64,000 nt of DNA, taken from Medicago truncatula (Eukaryota; Streptophyta; Magnoliopsida; Fabales; Fabaceae). Shown here piece after piece: positions 31,983 to 44,593 of this stretch. Both the position numbers and the translations under genes were made by a program. Below the pieces are notes generated by a model. It was not told the origin of the DNA. It made no database searches and saw nothing but the letters and a program-made list of their open reading frames with translations. How positions within the stretch are numbered: position 1 is the stretch's first letter; the number at the start of each line of letters is the position of its first letter. The stretch spans positions 39,366,755 to 39,430,754 of the forward strand of contig NC_053048.1 of assembly GCF_003473485.1 (NCBI RefSeq), given 5' to 3'.

Positions 31983-33589
31983 CAGTGGCGGAGCCACGTG
32001 GGGATGCCCATCCCATTATTTATGAGAAATTACCAAAATACCCTTGAGTTAATATGAAATTTACAACCATGCCACCCTCACTTTTCCTGAAACGCGCTCA
32101 TCTCTCCACTCTGGCGACGACCACGCAAGTTCACTCTTCTTCTCTCTGGACTAATCCGGCGCGGCGGCGCTTTCTATCTCTCTGTTGAAGCTCACCTGAC
32201 ACTTATTCATCTTCTCTCTCTATCCATCTCTCTCCGTCCGTCACAGTTGCACAACCAAAAACCCTAATTGTAAGTTATTTTTTCAATCTTAACATTTGAT
32301 TTCCCTTTTTTCATTTCGATTTGAGAGACAATGTGTTGGTTTGTTGTTGTTGTTATTGTATGCTAATAATTTGTTCTTTAAAATTATCGTTTGGTTCAAT
32401 TATTCTATGTTGTTTGAACCCTAGAAATAAAAAATTGGGAGAAACTTGAACCCTTTATTTCCAATGTTGTTTGATTCAATTGTAGGAAACTTGAACCCTT
32501 GCTTCCATTATTTCGTTTGTTGAAAGCAAAATGGCTTAATTCCATGATACCCATGAATAAATTTTAACTGTTTCTAATTTTTCCTTTTTTAATTTGCTAA
32601 TGTGAGGGTTAATATGAGGAATCAGAATCTTATGTGACTCAGTGACTAACAGCTCTAATTCTATTCAATGTTTTTCTTGTATTATCAGATGGATTTTTTT
32701 TGCTAATATGAGGGTTAATTGATCAATTTTTTACTAACAGCTCTAATTCTTGGCTTGATTCTAATTATTATGGATTGTTTACTACTATTTGTTTTGTGTT
32801 CTTAGACAATGTGCTTTTTTTTAATAACTTGCTTGTGATCTTTTTAGTCAGCTATACAGTGATAATTCTAGAAATAGGTTGTTAGTTTTTGGTTTTTTTT
32901 GCTTTTGGATTGTGTGGTGATTATTAGCAGCTTCCGAATGATAGAATCTTCCGGACTTTGGTTGTTGTGTAGCTTAGATTTGTGGTCGATATTTTGGTGG
33001 TTTCAAAATTGAGATGGAGGGCTTATCGTGTTTGTTTTTGTCTCTGCTAGGAGCAATTCAAGTGCAGCAAGACAGTTAAAGATTTGTTTCTTAATGTGCT
33101 ATCTTGGTGTCCTGGTAGCTGCTCTTTATTTTAGTGGATATTGGGTGAGGTTTTCCTAGTTGGACAAGGGGTGATATCACCATTTACTCTAGCTTTATAC
33201 TTTGCATTTAGGTGATTTCCTGTTAAGGTTCCTATTGTTTGTGGAGGCTTATTGAGGGTTTATCCTTATGTCATTTTATTAGTACAGTTTTGTTCTAGCA
33301 TCTGATCAACATTTCTTATGCTTAGTGATGTTGTTTATTTTAATAAAATTATCTTTTGCTTCTTTAGAAGAAAAAAAAAACTCTATGTATCGTGACTTGT
33401 GACCCCATAATACCATCTGAGATATCGTTTGAAAGGTTTTAAACTGGAATGCTCTCTGTTCTATCTCTCATCCAACTACATGATTCCATATATTAAATTG
33501 CCGTTATTGAATACAATATAATAAGTGTGTTATAAACAATATGATTTATATATTTTAGTCCCAAATTTTTTTGTCTGGCTCCGCCACTG
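31983..33589. mobile_element. Non-autonomous hAT transposon
   Basis: Terminal inverted repeats CAGTGGCGGAGCCA / TGGCTCCGCCACTG and a perfect 8-bp target duplication CATGTTAT (31975-31982 and 33590-33597) are diagnostic of hAT elements. The 1607-bp interior has no transposase. Its left part (32080-32270) is GC-rich and ends in AACCCTAATTGTAAGTT, like a plant gene's 5' leader and first donor site, so it may include captured gene DNA. Confidence 0.92.
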
Positions 33590-33597
33590 CATGTTAT

Positions 33598-36147
33598 GTT
33601 GAACCCCACATGCTCCGCCACTGCATGTTATGTTGTAAACAATACCATACCACATGTTTTTATAAGTTCTATGCAAATTCTGATATACAGTTCAAATGGC
33701 ATTTCTTTTTCTCGCAGAAATCATTGCTTTAAAATATTTCTCTTCTACATCACATTACTTCCTGCAAATAAATTGAATCGACCTCTATATAAAATCAAAT
33801 GACAAAAAAAATTATCTACTAGACTAATGTGAACATGTTAATATATTCTTTTAGCTAGTGAAATACCAAGTTAATCCAATGATACCTCATATAAATGAAA
33901 TTTGTATTCACTAACCGATAATAACAAAGGATGCATACTTAAGCATTCTTTTTTAAATACTCATTATTAAAAATATTTTTTTATGAAAGAAATTTAGGGT
34001 GATGAGATGGTGTCTAAGTCTATGGCAGGGAAGATCTGAAGGTTCAAAGAGCACTTGTATTTACTCTAACGTAAACCCACTTGAGTTGATTTGTTGAAGT
34101 TGGCTAGGTAGGGACCTTGGAGTGTGTTAATTTATGTGGATTATTTTGGTTTCTTAAAAAAAGTTCTAACATAAGTGTGATTTTAATCATACTTTTATTA
34201 GCATATCTGAATTTTTTTCATTGTTCCAGTAAAAAAAAAATGTCATTGTTATAATTAAATATATTTCTATTGCTTTTTTACATAAAACTAACAAAGTTTC
34301 AACATTTATTAAAAACTTCGTAATTTTTTTTTGTCTAGTAAATTGAATTGATTAAGTTGTTTGAAACTGTATTTTGTTCAAAACTCACCGACCGAAATAT
34401 AAATTTCATCCAAAATTTAAAAATCTAAACTTTTTAATATCTCAAATTTATCATACACTCTCAAATATTTGAATGAGAGATGAAATATTTAAAAGTTTTA
34501 ATCATACGGGAGGAGGGACTATGCAGATTGAATGAGTGAAATAGTTGCTGTCTGCAGTGCAGATCAAATTAGATTGTGCAGAGAGGTCGCTTCCACGTCT
34601 AATTCTAATATGCTTGAACCTTTTTTTTTAGTTAAACGTGATCTCACATTAACCATGAATGTTATGTAGCATGCACATATTAAATTTAAAACTAATATTA
34701 TACTTAAAAATAAGAAAACAGAACCACCATGCCTAATGCAGCTGATTAGTAAAGCATGTTAGTATTCTAAATTTTGGAATACCTAGTTCATATTCAATAC
34801 TTCATAGTTTACAATACTTATACAATATTCATCAACCACTTACACGAAATTTGTGTGGTGTTCAATTCTTACACGTAAAAAAGAAGATAAAAAAAGCATT
34901 ACAATACGGCATAATGTGGCATAGTATTAGTACGTTGATCTTGTTGGACCTAAGGGTGTGCAACAAGTTTCCTAACACAGGGTTTCAAAATTTCATAATT
35001 TTATTTCGGTTCGTCCTCCATAATAATTTTAAGTATTGTTATCAGAATAAAATTATCACAAATTGTCATTTGGTTGGGAGGTTGTGAATAGAGGATATAT
35101 AAATAGAGCAAATCTGAACTCAAAATTAACTCTAGCTGGATTTAAGCTTTATTACATTGATCAAATACCTGATTAGAACTCGAAACTAAATTTTAAACAT
35201 TGCAATATACATTGGTTGATATTTAAATTTGGAACTTTCCATTTATTCATATTAGAAAGTAAAATTTGAATACTAAATTACTTGGGAAAAAATACCAATC
35301 TAAATTTCAGAGGTCAATTTGTATGTTTACCGGCGTCTAAATAATTATAAATGTTATAATTTTAACCTCTAGTACGTCACATTATGAGAAAAATATATAT
35401 GGAAATGAAATTGAAGAACACTCCCTCGAGGAACACGTGGAGGAGGAGGACCAACATAATAAGAAAATTAAATACTTACACAGCAAAAAGGAAAGAACAT
35501 CAAAATAACTGAAAAATAAGCACAACCTCTTTTAAAAAAAATAGCATAAAAAAGAAAGAAAAAGACAACCAGTACGTTTGGAGCTCAACCAAGCGCTCTC
35601 TATAAATAAAATCAGATTAAAAATTTAGTACTCGTTTCCTATATATTCATATTTTAGCTATTAAATTGTAGTAATATTTAAAAAAAATTTGTCTGTAGAA
35701 AAATGATGAAAACTCAAAATTAAACTTTTTTATTCACCCGAGTGATATATTTTAAACCACTTTTGAAGATATTTTGTTTGTTCTTATATATAAATCTGGA
35801 TTTATTATCTTTTTCATAAACATACTAATTTATCTTGAAAAATATTTTAGGAAGATCACCATACAAAAGAAACACATCAATTAATAAATTTTTGAATGCA
35901 ATTAATAATAATATATATAAAAGTAAGTAATAATTTAAAATAAAAAAAGTTTTCTCTGAATCAAACTACTTTTGAAATCATTCATAATTTATTATTGCTT
36001 TCCAAAGACAGGTGGGTGTGGGGAGTCGTCGTCACTTTTGAGTTAAGGTGCCATTACTCAATTCGCTCAAATAATAATAAATTCACTTTTCATTTCATAT
36101 AATTCTTCAACTTCATTCATTCACTTCACACTTCACTTCAACCATCC
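33598..36147. other. Intergenic, no gene seen
   Basis: AT-rich sequence with no recognisable genes. At 33612-33636 a second copy of the hAT right end plus flank occurs (see findings). The stretch 36050-36147 with repeated 'cttcac' words is probably the SYP22 5' leader. Confidence 0.5.
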
Positions 36148-38537
36148 ATGAGCTTTCAAGATATTCAACATGGCTCCAATCCTCCTTCTCGTCGAACTCA
36201 GTCCCCGTCACAAGCCGTCGCTGCCGGAATTTTTCAGATCAATACCGCCGTTGCTACTTTCCGACGACTCGTTGATTCCGTTGGAACTGTTAAAGATACT
36301 CCAGAACATCGTCAGAAACTGTATAGTTATTTACGTTTCTTTTTTTTTTTTTTTTTTTTTTTTTATGTCGTTTGTTTGATTTTGTTGTTATTGTCGTTGC
36401 TGTGTTTGGTTTGGTAGGCATAATACAAGACAGAGGATATCGCAGCTTGTGAAGGATACTTCTGCTAAGCTTAAATCTTTGTCTGAATCTAATCGGGATT
36501 CTAATGCCAATGTATGTTATGCCGTGCTTCACTTATTATTAATTCTTGCATATTTGTTTATTTCCACGAAGCACACATAAAGACACGGACGTCAACACCG
36601 ATAATAATCTAACAAAATTATATAATTTAATGTAATCTTATTTATCGGTGTTAGACACGTGTCCTACACCTAATTCGTTGAGTGTTTGTGCTTCATTGGT
36701 TTATTTCATTAATTTGTCTTTTTTTATGAAGCACCGACTCAGACACGGACATCATACTCATATGTCAACACCTGTAGTAATTTAAGAAAATGAATTAATT
36801 GTTGAATGTAATCACATGTGTCGGTGATACTGACACATGTCAGACATCCAACATGCACCTTCGATTGGAGGTGTCCGTGTTACAGTGCTCTTTTTTATTT
36901 TTCACGAATAACTTTGAATTTTGATTACAGACAATTGATTATATCATTACTTATAAAATATAAGAAAAGAATTTGGCCCTAGTTTGTCTTTGGAAAATTC
37001 CAAACCATAAGAAACCAGTGGATTATAGCAAATTGATGATACCTTCTATGTTGTTTTTCTACTCTTGTAATTGAGCTTTTGGTTTTAGCTATGTGTTTGT
37101 GTTTTGTGGTCCAACTTGCTGTTTTGTTTTCATGATTGAAAATTAAGATTGCTAGCTAAACTTGAATTTGTTGTGCTTTGTTTAAGCAGGCAAATAAGAA
37201 AATTGAAGATGCTAAGTTGGCAAGAGATTTCCAAACCACATTGCAAGAATTTCAGAAAGTTCAACAGCTTGCTTCTGAGCGTGAATCAGCTTATACTCCT
37301 GCTGCCCCTGCTTCTTCTTTACCAACAAGGTCAACCATTCTTTGTATATTAGTAAAAAGAATTTCACAAATTATGTTTTTAGTCCATAAAAATCACAATT
37401 GTTCAACTTCGATTACTATAAAATCGTTTTTGATTTTTAATTTCTGTATCTGATAAAAGTAGTGTGTTTTAATTGCCGGTGGAGACTTAAGTTGAGACTC
37501 GATATATAGGGTCTAATGTTGACGAGTGTGGTTTTATAAGGACTAAAAACATCAAATTATACGTACTTTCGTTATCCGTATTTGCTTCAGATTACCTTAT
37601 TTATCTTCAATTCTTCATTAACAAATATTGAGCGCTCCTTTATCATTTGTGTGTTTGTAAACAGCTCTGGCCCTGGTGAACAATCAATTGAGATAGACCC
37701 CGAAAGCCAACCTTTGGTCAGAGGGCAGATGAGGTTAGTCTGCAACATTTCAGCTATTTTCACTGACCAATTGAATTCTATTCAATCTTCATCTTATTAT
37801 TATCGTAAATTTGTAATGCAGAGATGCATAGCTTATTATTGGCTTAGTCCTTAGTTAACTCTTGATTTAAGAAAGATTTGTGGAATGTTTTTGTATGGTT
37901 TGGATTTGTTTGATCAGTGAAATAAATTGCAGGCAAGAGTTACATCTACTGGATAATGAAATATCCTTCAATGAGGCCATGATTGAAGAAAGAGATCAAG
38001 GTCTTAGAGAGATAGAAGAGCAAATTGGAGAAGCAAATGAAATATTCAAGGACCTTGCTGTTTTGGTTCATGATCAGGGGATTGTTATTGGTAAGTAAAA
38101 TCATCATACTACAGAATAGAAACATATATAGCTTGCTTCTTTTTGCTACAAAATTTAGCTATTCCTTTTGTTTATATCGTTTTCGTCATTCTGGCAGATG
38201 ACATTCAATCAAATATAGATACTTCTGCTGGTGCAACAGTTCAAACTAAGGCCCAGCTAGCCAAAGCTAACAAAAGTGTGAAATCCAAAAATAAATGGGT
38301 GAGTCATAAAGATTGGAATGTAATGCTTTCGTTGTCATACTTGATATTGCAAATTATTTCCAGAATCTGATTGGTTTATCTAATATCATACAAATGACAC
38401 TATTTTTTTCGGTAGTAATATCATAAACACTAGCAATATATAACCGAAATTGAACTTTTCTTACATTGCAGTGTTGGTGGGTGCTTTTAATTTTTGTGGC
38501 TGTGCTGGTCATCTTCCTCATTGTACTCCTTATTTAG
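36148..38537 (+). CDS. SYP22: Vacuolar/prevacuolar Qa-SNARE syntaxin
   Basis: Seven exons (36148-36320, 36418-36511, 37190-37329, 37665-37733, 37933-38090, 38198-38298, 38472-38537), all GT-AG and in phase, give 266 aa; Arabidopsis SYP22/VAM3 is about 268. The N-terminal part (MSFQDIQHG start; [20 protein letters not shown]) is the three-helix Habc region. The SNARE motif follows [11 protein letters not shown], with the zero-layer glutamine Q207 in AVLVHDQG. Residues 246-266 ([20 protein letters not shown]) form a C-terminal membrane anchor. Such proteins form the Qa part of SNARE complexes fusing vesicles with the prevacuolar compartment and vacuole. It could equally be named SYP23-like, since the SYP2 subgroup is not separable from sequence alone. 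Confidence 0.93.
36338..36363. repeat. Poly(T) tract in SYP22 intron 1
   Basis: A T run of about two dozen bases fills the middle of this 97-bp intron and acts as an exaggerated polypyrimidine tract before the acceptor TTGGTAG at 36411-36417. Confidence 0.85.
36562..36900. mobile_element. Two related MITE-like units in SYP22 intron 2
   Basis: Two neighbouring segments (about 36567-36668 and 36727-36888) each start with GAAGCAC...CGGAC and contain TATCGGTGTTAGACACGTGTC or TGTCGGTGATACTGACACAT. They look like two diverged insertions of a short foldback with 'gacacgg' ends. Confidence 0.5.
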
Positions 38538-40192
38538 TTTGGAATGTCATATAAGTTGGACAAATTTTTTTACTCCATTGTTATTACATCTTCAAGATTA
38601 ATTTAAATCGACGAATCTTCTAATATTTTGTTGGTGTGTAAGTGTCTTGTGGTGTGAAGAGTGTTTGGGCCAAAAGAAATGTGTTAAAAGAGTGTATTGT
38701 GGCTCTCCACATCCAGCAGCCAGCAGTTTGATGTCTTAAGTGAGCATTAGCAGGTGGAAGTTGGAAGAAGTAACTTTATGTAAAGCAATTTTAGGGAAAT
38801 TTGTTCTGTACTGTATTTTAGTATATATATTTGTAAAATTTGTAGTTGTTATTGAAACATATTGCAAAGTTATCAAATTCTTAACAGGAAACTGCTTGTG
38901 TGTATTTTTAACATCCATGCTCAAGACACTTCCAATTTAATAGGAAAAAAACTTGACCAAAATGTAGTCTTGTTTTGTTAATATAAGTTTATTAAGATAT
39001 TTATAATGACATACTATATTTTTTGATCGAATGAATTGAAAAACAAGCAACTAGAAAACAGGATAAACTAACAGCACCAAGGCCTTATGTGAGTCACGCA
39101 TAGAGCATCAGTCAATAGTAAGTGTCTAAGTTGAGCAGGAACAATCCATTTCTTAAGATAATGAAATACTATGATATAATACATAAGATAATTTAATTAT
39201 ACATTTGTCAAAGATTTATAATATGATCAAGCTCAAGTATGGATACAACTTGCAAGGTTATACGTCTTTAAAAAAAAAATTACAATTTTATACTGTGCAT
39301 CTTTCAAAACAAAATAATATTATACATTGTCATGAGAATATGTATGGGATTATTGGGATTGGATTACCTCATATATTTTTCTGTATAATATTCTCAAATC
39401 TTCATCTTTAAATCTCCTATTTTCTTTTATTTCATTGTAAACTCTCATTATCCCACCTTTTAATAGAAGGTTATGATCTAAGTGACCTTCATGGTATTTG
39501 TCTTGAAAGAAACATGAAAGTTACGTAAAAAAAGATAGAAGAACTTAAATCGATGAAAAACGCTATGTGAATGATAACGTTTGGCCGAAATCCATAATGG
39601 AGATGATGTGTATCTACAAACACTAACGTTTAAATACAACAATTGAGATGATGATCGAGGTGACCCAAAAATAATCCCTTTGATTCGTTTTTTCTTCTAC
39701 CTTAATTGAACAAGTGATTTCACATATTTTCTGTTTTCTTTTGTTTGTTTTTGTGATTTCGTCGTCTCTGAAAGACTCTGATTGTTTTGATTTCCCATCT
39801 TAGTGCGTGTTTGTTTGATTAGCTTTAAGCAAGTGCAGATCCGATCAATGACAATGACTTTGGCGTCGTCCACGTTGCAGATCCGGAGACATGAGGATTC
39901 CGGAGACTTGAATATAATCATATTAGTCATATTTGTAGGCATAAGTATCTTGCCGTTTTATGCTATTAACATGGAAGATGTGAGTTTGTTCATAGATTCA
40001 TCCTTTTTGTTTTTAACGAATTTGGATTTATATTGTATCGGTGTACTCTATCAACTTGAATGAATGAATATCGTTTATTGTAAAAAAAGAAAAAAAAAAG
40101 TCATACCTACGTATATAGTTTGAATGGGGTGATATTGTGCTTAAAGTAGCACAAAAGTCCGCTGAAAACCATTATTCATCTTTAACTAATTA
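38538..40192. other. 3' flank of SYP22 and intergenic DNA
   Basis: Likely SYP22 3' UTR up to about 38900. A short plus-strand frame at 39803-40063 with a hydrophobic stretch (IIILVIFVGISILPFYAI) has no recognisable relatives and no supporting context. I do not call it a gene. Confidence 0.45.
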
Positions 40193-40439
40193 CTACCTCA
40201 GTCCCTAAATATAGGAGTCTTTTGCAAAAATTACGGAGATTAAGAAAGTTGGTTGTAGTATTAAATTTATATATAATTACTATTGTTTTTACAATTTTAT
40301 CCTTAAGAAAAAGATGTAAAATAAATAAGGGTATGTTGGTAAAGAAATAATTAATGTACTTGGAAATACCAAATATGTCTTATAAAAAGGGACAATTTTT
40401 TTCTTCTCAAAAGGGTCTTATAATTAGGAACGGAGGTAG
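40193..40439. mobile_element. Stowaway-like MITE
   Basis: Ends CTACCTCAGTCCCTAAATAT and inverse (TAATTAGGAACGGAGGTAG) with flanking TA. 247 bp, non-coding. Confidence 0.85.
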
Positions 40440-41088
40440 TAATTCTTTAGAGTGATTGAATATGGTTATAAAGTAATGAATAAGTTTCAACTAATTTGTT
40501 ATACCACTCAAATGATTAATGAACTGCACAAAAGGACAATATATTTATGTGATAATCAAATTCTGAATTACTAGTGTCCCATTTTTTTTATGACGAAAAA
40601 ATTTGTTATTCTACCAATGTAATGAATTTTGTACAATAGTATAACTTTTGAGACAAATTTCTTATTCTCGTTTTTTATTGGTCAAAATAAATAAAGAGAA
40701 AGAATACTAACACAAGGATAGTAATCGAAAAGTATTAAAATTTAATTAGTTTTTTTAAAGACTAATAAAAAAAATAAATTAGTTATACCACTATTTCTTT
40801 ATTTCCATATTTTGTAAATATTTAAGAATAAATAAATATTTTTCCTAAGAAACACCGAGATTCGTAAATATTGTCCATTTTGTGAAAAACCTAAAACGAG
40901 AAGAAATTGAGTGAGACAGAAAGAAATGAAGATCGGAATCACGAATCAGGATCCAAAAGAATGATCCATCTCTTTCCGATGATCTCTTGAAAAAGAAAGG
41001 AGAAAATAATAAAAATCCACCAATCATAATAACTTCTTCAAACACTGCATCATCACCAAAAACCCATTTCAGAAATCAAAATCAGAAA

Positions 41089-41994
41089 ATGGGTAGCTTA
41101 TTATACCAAGCACTTACATCCTCATCACTGATTCTATTAGGTCTTTACCACCTAATCTTCACAACCCTAAACTATCTCAAATCCCCACACAACTACACAT
41201 CCAAACCCTACCACCCACTTCCCACCACCTCCCACCCTCGTCTCCGCCCTATTCAACTCTACTTCATCATCTTCTCTCTCTCCATCGCCATCCTCCACCA
41301 CCTCATCCTCGCCACCGACAACGATCCCTTAATCAAAGGCTCCACCCCTGTACACCGTCTCACTTCTCTCCAATCCGCTTCCCTCCTCTTCCTCTTCCTC
41401 CTCCTCTCCCTCTCTCTCCTCCTCCCCCTCCGTCTCCCTCATGAATTCTCCTTCTCTCTCCTCTCTCTTCTCTTTCTTCTCCACTCCTCTCTTCAAACCA
41501 ATCTCTCCTCTCTTCAAACCTCCTCCCTTGAAGCCAAATGCGACTCCGTTTCATCAAACCTCTCAGCTCTTGCTTCCTTTATGTGTTTACTTCTTACACT
41601 CTTTCCTCGTCTTTTCCCCGCAGACGTCGGACTCGCTGCCTCCCTTTGTCTGCGTGGATTTTGGGCTCTGCAAACTGGCTTAACCCTCTATGCAGACCCT
41701 TTTATTCCTGAGGGGTGTCATAGACTTCTTGATGTTGTTAATGGTGTTGAAGGTTCTACTAAATGTGATCTTGATGAGTCCAAGTTTAGAGCGCTTGCTA
41801 TTCTTGATCTTGCTTTTGTGGTTTATGTTATGTTGGTTATGATTGTTGTGTTGGTTGTTTATGCTGTTGTTGCGTCCGCGGTTGGTGGTGTTAGAAGAGT
41901 GGGATCTTACGAGTCTTTGCCCACTGCTGGTTCTTCGTCGCCTACGGATTCTAATCATATTCAGATGAAAGCTTTGGCTGGTACACAGGCTTGA
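41089..41994 (+). CDS. DUF716 (TMEM45-like) multi-spanning membrane protein
   Basis: Intronless, 301 aa from the ATG at 41089 (the frame is open further upstream but has no earlier ATG). Several hydrophobic helices are visible: about residues 6-25, 62-82, a very Leu-rich pair around 105-150, about 160-180, and 245-275. The family core PADVGLAASLCLRGFWALQT followed by GLTLYADPFIPEGCH marks the plant DUF716 family, whose members are integral membrane proteins of unknown biochemical role, some linked to stress or pathogen response. The first 600 bases are strongly C-rich, from Leu/Pro/Ser coding. The tail is Ser-rich and probably cytosolic. Confidence 0.85.
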   Translation: MGSLLYQALTSSSLILLGLYHLIFTTLNYLKSPHNYTSKPYHPLPTTSHPRLRPIQLYFIIFSLSIAILHHLILATDNDPLIKGSTPVHRLTSLQSASLLFLFLLLSLSLLLPLRLPHEFSFSLLSLLFLLHSSLQTNLSSLQTSSLEAKCDSVSSNLSALASFMCLLLTLFPRLFPADVGLAASLCLRGFWALQTGLTLYADPFIPEGCHRLLDVVNGVEGSTKCDLDESKFRALAILDLAFVVYVMLVMIVVLVVYAVVASAVGGVRRVGSYESLPTAGSSSPTDSNHIQMKALAGTQA

Positions 41995-43539
41995 GTAGGA
42001 GGTTCTTTTTGTTATTTTGAGTTTTATTTGGTGCCTATTTTTGTATTAGGTTATGATTTGTGACTGTGAACAGAGTTACTTCCAATTTGTTTTTAATTGT
42101 TATCATCGTTAAGAAATGTAGGGACTTTGTGAATATACATCAAATGCTTATTTAATGATAATTAATCAGTGAGATCACAGTCTAGTTGCTTGTTACTTAG
42201 ACATTTTGGTTGGTTGATATGGAGCCGATTAGCTTGACTGTACTTGATATAGTGTAGTGAGATATAGTTTCACCAATTATACTGTGTTGCTCTTCTCATT
42301 TTCTCGATGGACTTGGATTGGATAGTTCATTTGCTGGATTATTTGTTTTACATTTGTGTATCATGGCTTACCAGTTTTGCATTGATGCTTTTGAATTCAA
42401 TCAACTGTGCATTTCTGAAATGGCTATATTATTTCCATGTGTCTCACTAATCTTGTCATTAGAGTTAAGATTTAATGTATTTGTGGGACTTGGATTCCCT
42501 GTAGTTGGGATTATCCCACATTCACACAGTCATGCTGTCTAGGCTGTTCACTCTTAATTGGATGGTTCATATTTTGACTTGACAAAATGGATTCAAAACA
42601 CGTAGTTAAAATGTTTACTTCTTGATAAAGACCGGACGGTTAAGACTCACAATAGCGTAAATGTGTGATTGTGTCCAATCTATTTCTGCTTTTGTTGGAA
42701 GAAAATATATGATGTGTGATGTGGGTGAAGATAAAAAAGTACAATCCAGTAGTGTTTGAAAAGCTCATGCTATAGAATCTAGATTGGGCTAGCTTGGTAT
42801 ATGACTGCTTCATAGACAACAAATATTGATAAACAACACATACAATGTTGACAGTAAATGAACATAATCAAATTTCATGGGCTGTGTTCTTTGACTACAT
42901 TTTCAGACGAATAACTCTGGCAATTCTTTCATGGACTTTCAAGTCAAATTGAGGGCATGAAATCAGTACATGTTTAGTTTTGCATTTCAAATATCCCAAA
43001 CTATGGTTTGGAATTCGAAATGTCGGACCAAATACATTAGTGATTTATCCAGGTTAAAGTCCTTTCTGCCATTGTTTTCAATTTGGTCTGAGGTTGTTTT
43101 GGAGTCCTAGCTTGCAGTCTTTTTATACACTCTCCAAGTTATTTATTTGATAGCATGACAATCCCTCATAAGTTTTATGTAGTACTGGGTACGGTAGCTA
43201 GTGAAGGGTCGAAAAAAATATATAAAAAATTTGATTATGTACTCATTACATGATAGTAAGATAAGTTCACACCATATAATTTTTCATTATAGCTTAAAGA
43301 TATTTTGCCTTCAGTTGTTGAGCATGGAGGTGCCTATAGTTGTAGACAACTGCCGGGCCTAAGTTTATAGCTATGTTCAATGTTTGTACTTTGTCCTCTA
43401 TTTTACAGTTGATTAGTGTACAATGTAGACCATTCAGCTTATTTGTTCTTTGATTGATTCTCAAGTTAAGTTGGAGACGTGAAATTGGTACACGAATTTG
43501 GGGAAAAGTTTGTCTATTGTAGTTTTTTTTTTTTTTTGG
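41995..43539. other. 3' flank of the DUF716 gene and intergenic DNA
   Basis: No gene or RNA seen. The first 200 bases are probably 3' UTR. Scattered short frames carry no motif. Confidence 0.5.
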
Positions 43540-44140
43540 TAGAGTCTTGACCTGTCTGCTTGTTTTTTGTATTTCTGAAGGTATAAGCTAGCATCACATG
43601 GAACAGAGACATGCAATCATTCGGCCTCTGTTCCATGTGTTCAACATCTCATTTTTTATCCACGGTCACGAGTCTCATGACATGAAATGCCTTTTTCGAG
43701 GGATATATGGCACTATGCACCTAGTGTTAAGGTACTGGATTGTTTAACTGACCTGTAGAGCATGATCTAAGATTTTAGAATATAGATTCTTGGCTTGGAA
43801 ATTGTTTATCCTTCACAAAACATGGAAGTAGAGCATGACCTGTAGAGCATGATCTAAGATTTTAGAATATAGATTCTAGTCGAATATAGATTTTAGTAAA
43901 GGGTCTCATATTAAATTTGTCTGATACATCTTTTCCACTGAATGCTATGTTGTGTGCATTTTCATCCAACTAATTTGATGGTTTATTATTTATTTTTACT
44001 AGATTTGAGGGACGTAAAACAGATGTAGTTTAAGCCTTGATGCCAGTGAACCGAGACAAGAGAGCATAATACAAATTTAAATAAATGAGTCTATTGTCAG
44101 AGATGCTGAACTAGGAGACAACATGTAAATTCACCTAGTT
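43540..44140. repeat. Segmental duplication block A
   Basis: Direct-orientation match to pieces of 49140-50520: 'cttgttttttgtatttctga', 'gtataagctagcatcac', 'ccactgaatgctatg', 'gcataatacaaattt' and 'gaactaggagacaa' occur in the same order in both. It lies 450 bases beyond the 3' end of the SABATH gene. A 40-bp local repeat (CTGTAGAGCATGATCTAAGATTTTAGAATATAGATTCT type) also occurs at about 43754 and 43841. Confidence 0.8.
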
Positions 44141-44593
44141 AGCTGTTTGTTGATATTTTGTGATGCTTAATTGTTGTTTTTGTTGTTCGATTGTATATAC
44201 GACTATAATTATAAGTTGACCTTATAAAGTTCGAACCTCTTAAAAAAAAAAAAGTTCGAACCTCTTGATCCCCACACATTCACACGTTAATTTTGGCAGT
44301 GTTACTAACCAAGTATTTGTATCCCTATATCTAATCTAACCCCGATTAAAACATGTATTAGTGATTGGCTGAACCCCAAACACAAGGTAAGAGTGGGATG
44401 TAGTACAGCATAACAGAAGCCAAATAATACAAAATAAGATATAGAGAAAACAATCAAACCATATAATAAGACAATACGAGAATCAAAAGGACAAACATCA
44501 AACTATGGCAGCCTTATTTTACCATCTTATTCTAAATTTTGTTCATATTAATGATATTCTTCTTGGATAAAGTACAACCTTCATCTTACAATA

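Noticed and set aside
39803-40063. 86-codon frame with one hydrophobic segment
   Set aside because: No relatives recognised and it lies in AT-rich DNA next to a Stowaway MITE; not enough to call a gene.
41329-41683. Open frames antisense to and out of frame with the DUF716 gene
   Set aside because: They are caused by the CTC/CTT-rich Leu/Ser codons of the real gene; products are Glu/Arg- or Pro/Ser-rich low complexity.
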